From assembly GCF_000721935.1 (NCBI RefSeq), contig NZ_KL585414.1:14697-26870 (forward strand): a stretch of DNA of 12,174 nucleotides, in the 5' to 3' direction. The stretch is from Streptomyces sp. NRRL WC-3549. Lineage in GTDB: Bacteria; Actinomycetota; Actinomycetes; Streptomycetales; Streptomycetaceae. The notes below the pieces were generated by a model, which had not been told where the DNA came from, did not search any database, and saw nothing but the letters and a program-made list of their open reading frames with translations. The position numbers and the translations under genes are program-made. This document shows positions 6,796-12,174 of the stretch, in pieces (within the stretch, counting starts at the first letter, position 1; every line of letters starts with the position of its first letter).

Positions 6796-7535
6796 GGCGT
6801 GCCGCCCCGGTGCGTGGCGACGAAGAGTCCGGTCGTACGGGGCTCGGGCCTCAGGAACTCGGCCCGCAGGCCCGCCCCGTGGAAGGCGGCCTCGTAGGTC
6901 CCGCGGTCGAAGAGCGTCATCACATGGGTGTCCGTGAAGTGCTCGATGCCCGTCCGGGTGGCCGCCACGGTGTAGTGCACCTCCATCCGGCTGGTCGAGC
7001 CGTCGTGCACCGAGTGGGAGACGCGGGAGATGGTCCGTCCGTCCACGGTGACGACATCGCCGGCCACCCAGCCGGAGAGGAAGTCGTCGGGGAACCACCA
7101 GGGTTCCAGGATCAGCACGCCTCCGGGTTCCAGGTGGTCGGCGAGGTTCCGTACCGCCCGGTGGAGGTCCTCGACCGTGGCGAGGTAGCCGACCGAGCTG
7201 AACATGCAGGTGACCGCGGCGAAGCGGCGGCCGAGCCGGAAGTCGCGCATGTCTCCCTGGTGGAAGGGCAGGGCGGGGGCGTGGCGCCTCGCGACGGCGA
7301 GCATCTCCTCGGAGAGGTCCACGCCGACCGCCTCCCCGAAGGAGCCGGCCAGCTCGCGCAGGTGTGCCCCGGTCCCGCAGGCGACGTCGAGCACGGACGC
7401 GGCGTCCGGCCTGCGGGAGGTGACGAGGTCGACCACACGAGCGGCCTCGCCGCGGTAGTCCTTGCCTCGGCCCTGGTAGAAGTCGTGGTAGACGTCCGCG
7501 CGCTCGTAGATCACGGTGTCCGCGACGGTGGGCAT
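6792..7535 (-). CDS. TDP-3-aminosugar N,N-dimethyltransferase (DesVI/TylM1-like)
   Basis: A 247-residue SAM-dependent methyltransferase that would place two methyl groups on the C-3 amino nitrogen of a TDP-amino-deoxysugar. Motifs seen are YERADVYHDFYQGRGKDY (10-27), the SAM loop VLDVACGTGAHL (48-59), HQGDMRDFRLGRRF (92-105), MFSSVGYL (111-118), LEPWWFPDDF (143-152) and RMEVHYTV (183-190), all hallmarks of the DesVI/TylM1 group, whose members are about 237-255 residues long. The ATG at 7535 follows GAAAGG by about eight bases and lies 23 bp after the aminotransferase stop; the frame is open upstream only as antisense-like overlap. It acts after the aminotransferase and before or after epimerisation. 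The best-supported end product is a 3-dimethylamino-2,3,6-trideoxyhexose. Confidence 0.94.
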   Translation of the reverse strand: MPTVADTVIYERADVYHDFYQGRGKDYRGEAARVVDLVTSRRPDAASVLDVACGTGAHLRELAGSFGEAVGVDLSEEMLAVARRHAPALPFHQGDMRDFRLGRRFAAVTCMFSSVGYLATVEDLHRAVRNLADHLEPGGVLILEPWWFPDDFLSGWVAGDVVTVDGRTISRVSHSVHDGSTSRMEVHYTVAATRTGIEHFTDTHVMTLFDRGTYEAAFHGAGLRAEFLRPEPRTTGLFVATHRGGTP

Positions 7536-7558
7536 GGGGTGGCCTTTCGCTCGGGGGT

Positions 7559-8683
7559 TCACAGGGTGCTCAGGACGTCGCGGAGCGCGGCGATCACCTT
7601 CTCCTGGAGCCCCTCCGAGAGGGACGGGTACATCGGGAGGGAGAAGATCCGCTGCGCGAGCCGCTCGGTCACCGGGAGGGAGCCCGGTGGCACGCCCAGG
7701 TGCGCGAAGCCGCGCATGGTGTGCACCGGCCAGGGATAGCTGATGTTCAACGAGATGTCGTGCTCCTCGGCGAGCCGCCTGATGATCTCGTCGCGCCGCG
7801 GGTGCCTGACGACGTACACGTAGTAGACGTGGTCGTTGCCCTCGGCCACCGCCGGCAGTTCCAGGCCACCTGGCTCGCGGAGATCGGCGAGTCCTTCGGC
7901 GTAGCGGTCGGCGATCTCGCGGCGCCGGGCGATGTAGGTGTCCAGCCGGGTCAGCTTGCGCCGCAGGATCTCGGCCTGCACCTCGTCGAGGCGGCTGTTG
8001 TGTCCGGGGGTCCGCTCGACGTGGTAGACGTCCTCCATGCCGTAGTAGCGCAGTCGGCGCAGGGCGGCGTCGACGTCGGACGAGGCGGTGAGCACGGCGC
8101 CGCCGTCCCCGTAGGCTCCGAGCACCTTCGTCGGGTAGAAGGAGAAGGCGGCGGCCTCGCTCATCGTTCCGGCGAGCCGGCCGCGGTGGCGCGCGCCGTG
8201 CGCCTGCGCGCAGTCCTCCACGATGCTCAGTCCGTGGGCGTCGGCGATCCGCCGCAGCGGCTCCATGTCCACGCACTGGCCGTAGAGGTGGACCGGCAGG
8301 ACGGCCTTGGTGCGCGGGGTGATCGCGGCCTCGACGAGGCGGGTGTCCATGAGGTGGTCCTCGGCCCGGACGTCGACGAAGACGGGGGTGGCTCCGGCGG
8401 CGTCGATGGCGACGACCGTGGGCGCGGCGGTGTTGGAGACGGTGATCACCTCGTCACCGCGGCCGATGCCGAGGGCTTCCAGGGCGAGCTGGACGGCGTT
8501 GGTACCGTTGTCCACGCCGACGCAGTGCGGCAACCCGTGATGGGCGGCGTACTCGGCCTCGAAGCCGTGCACGCTCTCGCCGAGCACCAGCCGGCCGGAG
8601 CCGAAGACCTGCTGGACCGCGTCGAGTATGTCGCCGCGCTCGGCGTCGTATTCGGCGAGGTAGTCCCACACGTAGGTGGTCAC
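7559..8683 (-). CDS. TDP-3-keto-sugar 3-aminotransferase (DegT/DnrJ/EryC1 family, PLP)
   Basis: A 374-residue PLP-dependent aminotransferase that would put an amino group on C-3 of the diketo sugar made by the 2,3-dehydratase, usually with glutamate as donor. It is strikingly like the enzymes of megosamine/epivancosamine-type pathways (MegDII, EvaB): [16 protein letters not shown] start, [17 protein letters not shown] (56-72), [10 protein letters not shown] (155-164) with Asp157 for the PLP ring nitrogen, and [18 protein letters not shown] (180-197) with Schiff-base Lys186. The start is GTG at 8683: it has GGAGG seven bases upstream, overlaps the upstream TGA as GTGA, and reproduces the family N-terminus; the open frame above it is antisense-like overlap with the dehydratase gene. 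Because the substrate comes from the adjacent 2,3-dehydratase, a 2,3,6-trideoxy-3-amino sugar is expected rather than a mycaminose-type sugar. Confidence 0.94.
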   Translation of the reverse strand: MTTYVWDYLAEYDAERGDILDAVQQVFGSGRLVLGESVHGFEAEYAAHHGLPHCVGVDNGTNAVQLALEALGIGRGDEVITVSNTAAPTVVAIDAAGATPVFVDVRAEDHLMDTRLVEAAITPRTKAVLPVHLYGQCVDMEPLRRIADAHGLSIVEDCAQAHGARHRGRLAGTMSEAAAFSFYPTKVLGAYGDGGAVLTASSDVDAALRRLRYYGMEDVYHVERTPGHNSRLDEVQAEILRRKLTRLDTYIARRREIADRYAEGLADLREPGGLELPAVAEGNDHVYYVYVVRHPRRDEIIRRLAEEHDISLNISYPWPVHTMRGFAHLGVPPGSLPVTERLAQRIFSLPMYPSLSEGLQEKVIAALRDVLSTL

Positions 8684-10038
8684 CGCTCGTCCTCCTTGTA
8701 GAAGCCGAAGAACGTCAGGAGGCTCCTGGCCTCCACGTTCAGGTGGTTGCCGTACCGCACGAACTCGGTGAGCTGGCGCAGCGTCACCCAGGCGAAGTCC
8801 TGCGGGACCTCCATGGGGAACGTGTCCGCCACCTCGACCAGCAGGTAGCGGTTCTCGGCGTGGTAGAAGCGGCCGCCCTCCTCGGAGTGGACGCAGTCGA
8901 ACCGGACCCGCTCGGGCGGTGCGCCGAGGAGCTCGTCGAGGAAGAGCGGCTGGCCGTCGTCCGGGAGCAGGCGGTAGTTGTCGGGCTGGCACTGGACCGT
9001 CGGGGCCATCTCCACGCCGTCGAGCGCCCCGGTCTCGGTCCGGGCCTGCATCAGCAGGTGCAGGACTCCGTCGATCCGCCGGGTGAGGAAGCCGATGACG
9101 CCCTGGCTGCGGGGCTGGAACATCGGTTGCTGCCAGCCGGTCACCTCCCGGTGGCTGGCCCGTACGTCCACGCCGACGACGGCGAAGTGCTGGCCGCGGT
9201 CGTGGACGAGTTCGCCGTCCACCCGGGACCAACCGCTCAGCTTCGCCAGTGGCATGCACTGGCGGGTGAGCGTGCAGCGGCTCTTCGCCTCGGTGAACCA
9301 GCTGAGCAGTTCGACGGTGGCGTGCAGGGCGCCTTCCCCGGGGGACCAGGAGCGGGCCATCGCGCCGCGGAAGGTGTCGGCGGTCAGGTCGGCCGGCCGG
9401 AACCGCTGCGAGGCGGCGCCGGCGAGGACCGTGCGGGTGTCCATGTTGACGAGGTTGGGCTCCCGCAGCAGCTCGTCGATCTGTTCGAAGCTGAGCCAGC
9501 AGAAGTCGTCGAGGACGGGGACGTCCTCGTCGACCTGCACGATCATGTTGCGGTTGCGTTTGGCGAGGAACCACGACGCCTGCTCGGACTGGAGGACGTC
9601 GGAGAGGATCCTGCCGCGCCGCGGTGCGGTGAAGTACTCCAGGTACGGCACCGCCTTGCCGCCGTGCACGCCGGTGAAGTTGCTCCGTGTCGCCTGCACG
9701 GTGGGCGACATCTGGAGCCCGTTGACGTTTCCCGGTTCCATCTTGATCTGGAGCAGGCAGTGCGGGACGCCGTCGAACTCCCGGACGAGGATGCCCAGCA
9801 CGCCTCGCTCCGGCTGGACGATGATGGGCTGCTGCCAGGACTCCACGGCGCGCCCCGAGCGGTTCACGTCGAGGCCCTCGACAGTGAAGAACCGGCCGGT
9901 GCGATGGACCAGGTTCCCCGAGTCCGAATCGGTTAGCCAGCCGTCGATCTCATCGATGGGGATCTTGCTCGTCCGGTAATCCTGTGCCAGGCGCCGCTCT
10001 CGGTACCAGGCATGGAATTCCGCTATTTCGGAGAACAA
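8680..10038 (-). CDS. NDP-hexose 2,3-dehydratase
   Basis: A 452-residue enzyme that removes the C-2 hydroxyl of TDP-4-keto-6-deoxyglucose by 2,3-dehydration, giving the 3,4-diketo-2,6-dideoxy sugar; the committed step to 2-deoxysugars. The protein is an internal duplication, as known for EvaA (two Nudix-like halves): [18 protein letters not shown] (41-58) with [23 protein letters not shown] (95-117), echoed by [16 protein letters not shown] with [22 protein letters not shown] in the second half. The start is TTG at 10038: it is preceded by a near-ideal AGGAGGTGA and starts [15 protein letters not shown], the usual length before the PIDEIDGW segment; no ATG lies nearby in frame. First gene of the six-gene minus-strand operon, divergent from the beta-lactamase-fold gene. 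Confidence 0.94.
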   Translation of the reverse strand: MFSEIAEFHAWYRERRLAQDYRTSKIPIDEIDGWLTDSDSGNLVHRTGRFFTVEGLDVNRSGRAVESWQQPIIVQPERGVLGILVREFDGVPHCLLQIKMEPGNVNGLQMSPTVQATRSNFTGVHGGKAVPYLEYFTAPRRGRILSDVLQSEQASWFLAKRNRNMIVQVDEDVPVLDDFCWLSFEQIDELLREPNLVNMDTRTVLAGAASQRFRPADLTADTFRGAMARSWSPGEGALHATVELLSWFTEAKSRCTLTRQCMPLAKLSGWSRVDGELVHDRGQHFAVVGVDVRASHREVTGWQQPMFQPRSQGVIGFLTRRIDGVLHLLMQARTETGALDGVEMAPTVQCQPDNYRLLPDDGQPLFLDELLGAPPERVRFDCVHSEEGGRFYHAENRYLLVEVADTFPMEVPQDFAWVTLRQLTEFVRYGNHLNVEARSLLTFFGFYKEDER

Positions 10039-10042
10039 TTGG

Positions 10043-10051
10043 TCACCTCCT
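10043..10051 (-). promoter_or_regulatory. Strong ribosome binding site deciding a TTG start
   Basis: On the minus strand AGGAGGTGA, almost the full complement of the 16S rRNA 3' end, ends four bases before TTG at 10038 (GGAGG core seven bases away). It fixes the rare TTG as the start of the 2,3-dehydratase and sets the translation level of the operon's first gene. Confidence 0.8.
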
Positions 10052-10056
10052 GCGGC

Positions 10057-10075
10057 GGAAAGTGTGCACTATTCC
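10057..10075. repeat. Imperfect inverted repeat in the dehydratase leader
   Basis: GGAAAGTG (10057-10064) and CACTATTCC (10067-10075) are inverted copies differing by one inserted base, separated by TG. The element lies just upstream of the dehydratase ribosome site, where a repressor or an RNA hairpin could act. Short and imperfect, so it may be chance. Confidence 0.3.
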
Positions 10076-10113
10076 CTTTCGGACATGCGTACTGCCGAGA
10101 AACCGGCAGGGCA

Positions 10114-10133
10114 CGATACTGCCAGAAGTATCG
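10114..10133. promoter_or_regulatory. 20-bp palindrome, candidate operator
   Basis: CGATACT (10114-10120), six-base spacer GCCAGA, AGTATCG (10127-10133): perfect 7-bp arms, rather AT-rich for this DNA. It lies in the middle of the region between the divergent sugar operon (start 10038) and the beta-lactamase-fold gene. The size and symmetry fit a dimeric repressor such as a TetR-family protein, or a weak hairpin in the operon leader. No regulator gene is in the window to pair it with. Confidence 0.5.
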
Positions 10134-10171
10134 ACCCCTTCCCGCCCCCTCATGCGGAATTCCCTTTTCCC

Positions 10172-10224
10172 GCGAGCGCGCCATTACCCATATTCGAGTG
10201 AGCAGCGAGCGGGGTCCCCATGAT
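10172..10224 (+). promoter_or_regulatory. Imperfect 11/22-bp spaced SARP-like repeats and candidate -10
   Basis: GCGAGCG (10172), TCGAGTG (10194) and GCGAGCG (10205) occur at 22- and 11-bp steps, the helical spacing of SARP activator sites; each differs by one base from the TCGAGCG consensus. CATGAT (10219-10224) lies seven bases further as a possible -10, predicting transcription from about 10231. GC-rich heptamers like these arise by chance, so this is a weaker case than the site at 2038-2055. Confidence 0.35.
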
Positions 10225-10261
10225 CGGAGGGGAGACGTCGTGGACTCGGAAGGTGGGCACC

Positions 10262-11443
10262 GTGCAGGATTTCCCGTGGGCGGGGACGGTCGAGCCGTCC
10301 TTCGCCGAGGTCGGCGACGCGTTCCTCGCGAACTTCGCCGCCGGCGCCGAGGTGGGTGCCGGCGTGTGCGTGTACCACAGGGGCAGGCCGGTGGTCGATC
10401 TCTGGGGCGGCTTCGCCGACGGGGCGACGACGGACCCGTGGCGGTCGGACACCCTGGCCATCCTGGCCTCGCCCACGAAGGCGCTGGTCACGGGGGCGGC
10501 CCTGCTGCTCGTCAGCCGTGGGGTGCTGGACCTGGACGCGCCGGTGGCCGACCACTGGCCGGAGTTCGCCGCCGAGGGCAAGGCCGGGATCACCCTGCGC
10601 ATGGTGCTCGGCCACCGGTCCGGGGTGGTCTGTCTCGACCACGCCCCCCTGACCGAAGCGTCGTTGCGGGCCCACACCCCCGTCGCCGAGGCGCTGGTGG
10701 CCGCCCGGCCGGAATGGGAGCCGGACACCGCCCACGGCTACCACGCCACGACCATCGGCCACCTGGTGAGCGAACTGATCCGGCGCACGACGGGCCTCAC
10801 CGTGGGCGCGTTCTTCGCCCGCGAGATCGCCGCCCCGCTCGGTCTGGACTGCTACATCGGACTGCCGGATCCCGCCGCAGCCCACCTGGCGACCATGCTG
10901 GAGTCCAAGGCCGAGGCGGTCATGGCCGGGGCCGACCCGGGAGACGGGATCACCTTCCTGACCGCCCTCGGCGACCCGGACTCGCTGAGCTACCGCGCGA
11001 CCATCGGCAGCATGGCGCTGGATCTCGCGCCCGATCCGGTCACGGAGAACCCGTCGTACGACGGGCTGGCGAGCGCGCGTTCGCTCGCCCGCTTCCTCGC
11101 CTCGTTCGTCGGCGAGGTCGACGGGTTCCGGCTGACCACCCCCGGGCTCGCCCGCGAGCTGCGCACCGTCCACTCCAGCGGCACCTGTCGTACGACGCTG
11201 CTGCCCACCACCTGGGGACTCGGGGTCATGCTGCCCGACGGCCCCCTGTTCCCGGCGTCCGCGGGCCTGGGCACCGCCTTCGGCCTCGGCGGCGCGAACG
11301 GCAACTTCACCTTCGCCGACCCGGAGCGGGAGCTCGCCTTCGCCTACGTCCAGAACGCGGGATCCGCGGAGATCGGGCGCATGGACGAAAGGGCTTCCAG
11401 GCTCGTCGAGGCGGTTTACCGAAGCGCCGGAGCAACGGTCTGA
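10262..11443 (+). CDS. Serine beta-lactamase-fold hydrolase/transesterase (EstB/LovD-type family)
   Basis: A 393-residue protein of the class C beta-lactamase/esterase superfamily. Members hydrolyse or transfer acyl esters; few destroy beta-lactams. From the GTG at 10262, the nucleophile motif is SPTK (70-73), the general-base tyrosine is Tyr160 in GYHATTIGHLVSEL, and the third motif region near the C-terminus reads FGLGGANGN (about 340-348), where many relatives have GHxG; here the histidine is a leucine. No signal peptide is visible, so it is probably cytoplasmic. I prefer the GTG at 10262 (GGAAGG eight bases upstream; start directly before DFPWAGTVEPSF) over ATG 10220, which adds 14 residues and lacks a clear ribosome site. 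In a sugar cluster it could acylate a sugar or aglycone, or cleave a protecting ester; the role is not known. Confidence 0.82.
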   Translation: MQDFPWAGTVEPSFAEVGDAFLANFAAGAEVGAGVCVYHRGRPVVDLWGGFADGATTDPWRSDTLAILASPTKALVTGAALLLVSRGVLDLDAPVADHWPEFAAEGKAGITLRMVLGHRSGVVCLDHAPLTEASLRAHTPVAEALVAARPEWEPDTAHGYHATTIGHLVSELIRRTTGLTVGAFFAREIAAPLGLDCYIGLPDPAAAHLATMLESKAEAVMAGADPGDGITFLTALGDPDSLSYRATIGSMALDLAPDPVTENPSYDGLASARSLARFLASFVGEVDGFRLTTPGLARELRTVHSSGTCRTTLLPTTWGLGVMLPDGPLFPASAGLGTAFGLGGANGNFTFADPERELAFAYVQNAGSAEIGRMDERASRLVEAVYRSAGATV

Positions 11444-11534
11444 AGGACCGAAGGAATTCCGCTCCGTCCGGCCCGCCATCGACACCCGCCGAATTCTAGA
11501 GATTGCCCGTCAAGCACGCCGAAGGGTTTCGGAG

Positions 11535-12174
11535 ATGCGCATCCTTTTCACGGCCGCGCCCGGATACGGGCTCATGCTGCCGATCGTCCCGCTGGCCTGG
11601 GCGGCCCGAGCGGCCGGCCACGAGGTCCTGCTCGCCACCACCGCCTACATGACCAAGGTCGCCGCCGAGTCGGGTCTGCTGGTGGCGGACGTGTTCCCGC
11701 AGCGGGACGTCGGCGAGGACCTGGTGGCGGGTGCGGCCGGCCGGCCGCCGGAGGCCGGAGACACTCCGGAGGGGTACTGGGAACTGGTCGACGCGATGCG
11801 GCCGTTCGAGCTGTTCGCCTTGGCCATGACCGAGGGCACGGTCGCCGCGGGCCGTGCGTTCCACCCCGATCTCGTCGTGCACTGCTCGGACCACGTGGCG
11901 GGCCGGCTCGCCGCGACAGCGCTGGACACACCGGCGCTGGAGGTCGGCAACCGGGTCTCCTGGTCGACGCGTGACGAGGGGTTCCGGCACGGCGGGAACC
12001 ACGGCACGCGCACCGGACTCGTGGCCGACGACTCCCCCGTGGTCGTCGCCCTGCGCGCACGGCTCGGGCTCGGTGACCGCGAACCCGAGCTGCTCGCCCG
12101 GGTCGATCCGCGCGCGCCCAGCATGGGCGGCCTCGCCGGCGAGGAGCCGGACGCCGAGGACGGGGTCCCATGGC
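11535..12174 (+). CDS. Glycosyltransferase, GT1 natural-product type, cut by window end
   Basis: The first 213 residues of a GT-B fold glycosyltransferase, open to the window edge. It starts MRILFTAAPGYGLMLPIVPL and continues WAARAAGHEVLLATTAYMTKVAAESGL, then ELFALAMTEGTVAAGRAFHPDLVVHCSDHVAGRLAA and ALEVGNRVSW, the acceptor half of deoxysugar transferases from polyketide clusters. The usual GHxxP histidine position is Leu13, as in some relatives. GAAGGG ends eight bases before the ATG at 11535. It lies 91 bp after the beta-lactamase-fold gene on the same strand; no strong terminator or promoter is evident between them, so they may be co-transcribed. The donor-binding half is outside the window, and neither sugar nor acceptor can be assigned. 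Confidence 0.9.
   Translation, partial: MRILFTAAPGYGLMLPIVPLAWAARAAGHEVLLATTAYMTKVAAESGLLVADVFPQRDVGEDLVAGAAGRPPEAGDTPEGYWELVDAMRPFELFALAMTEGTVAAGRAFHPDLVVHCSDHVAGRLAATALDTPALEVGNRVSWSTRDEGFRHGGNHGTRTGLVADDSPVVVALRARLGLGDREPELLARVDPRAPSMGGLAGEEPDAEDGVPW

Noticed and set aside
8684..9574. Upstream extension of the aminotransferase frame across the 2,3-dehydratase gene
   Set aside because: The extension is arginine- and proline-rich out-of-frame translation; GTG at 8683 with GGAGG gives the known family start.
8743..9936. Long plus-strand open frames opposite the 2,3-dehydratase gene
   Set aside because: They are antisense shadows without ribosome sites or recognisable domains.
794..11443. 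TTA (bldA-dependent) leucine codons in the complete genes
   Set aside because: Candidate TTA/TAA strings inspected in the genes (for example near 1939 and 9976) are out of frame; I saw no in-frame TTA, though this was a reading by eye.
11455..11500. Two GAATTC copies and a small inverted repeat (CGGTC/GACCG at 11436-11450) around the stop of the beta-lactamase-fold gene
   Set aside because: The stem is only 5 bp and the repeated hexamer is isolated; not enough for a terminator or element.
11496..12171. Minus-strand open frames opposite the right-hand glycosyltransferase
   Set aside because: The plus-strand frame has a continuous glycosyltransferase sequence and a ribosome site; the others are composition shadows.
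1..12174. Mobile elements, CRISPR arrays, tRNA or rRNA genes
   Set aside because: No transposase motifs, terminal repeats, regularly spaced repeats or RNA gene signatures were seen on reading both strands.

Overview
The window looks like a stretch of a Streptomyces-type (high-GC actinomycete) natural-product gene cluster dedicated to making, attaching and methylating deoxysugars. The evidence is the very high GC content with strong third-position GC, GTG and TTG starts, AGGAGG-type ribosome sites and tightly overlapping operons. Every confident gene has a recognisable role in TDP-sugar chemistry except a serine beta-lactamase-fold protein and an FkbM methyltransferase whose substrate is unclear. 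No polyketide synthase, sugar nucleotidyltransferase, 4,6-dehydratase, regulator gene or transporter lies in the window, so the aglycone and the first sugar steps must be encoded outside it.

Layout from left to right. (1) Positions 1-1957, minus strand: two glycosyltransferases overlapping by ATGA. The distal one resembles the ElmGT/aromatic-polyketide type; it runs off the window edge and carries an apparent +1 frameshift near 505-521. The proximal one is of the macrolide glycosyltransferase (OleD-like) type. (2) 1958-2167: divergent promoter region holding a very good SARP-type direct repeat on the minus strand. (3) 2168-4228, plus strand: an FkbM-family methyltransferase and a MycE/TylE-like sugar 2-O-methyltransferase, separated by a hairpin. 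(4) 4253-10038, minus strand: a six-gene, almost entirely overlapping operon transcribed as 2,3-dehydratase, 3-aminotransferase, N,N-dimethyltransferase, 3,5-epimerase, 4-ketoreductase, Gfo/Idh-type 3-ketoreductase. It meets the methyltransferase gene convergently at a shared hairpin terminator. (5) 10039-10261: a second divergent control region with a 20-bp palindrome and imperfect 11/22-bp spaced repeats. (6) 10262-12174, plus strand: a beta-lactamase-fold serine hydrolase or transesterase, and the start of a third glycosyltransferase cut by the window end.

How the genes fit together (inference from known families). TDP-4-keto-6-deoxyglucose made elsewhere would be converted by the 2,3-dehydratase to the 3,4-diketo-2,6-dideoxy sugar. 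One branch (aminotransferase, N-methyltransferase, 5-epimerase, 4-ketoreductase) gives a 3-dimethylamino-2,3,6-trideoxy L-sugar of the rhodosamine/megosamine kind. The other branch (3-ketoreductase, 4-ketoreductase) gives a neutral 2,6-dideoxy sugar. The MycE-like enzyme needs a sugar that still has its 2-hydroxyl, so a third, non-2-deoxy sugar (for example a rhamnose-like one) is implied. Three glycosyltransferases match three sugar types. The product is therefore probably an aromatic polyketide or macrolide glycoside with several different sugars, one of them basic. I cannot name the compound or strain from the sequence.
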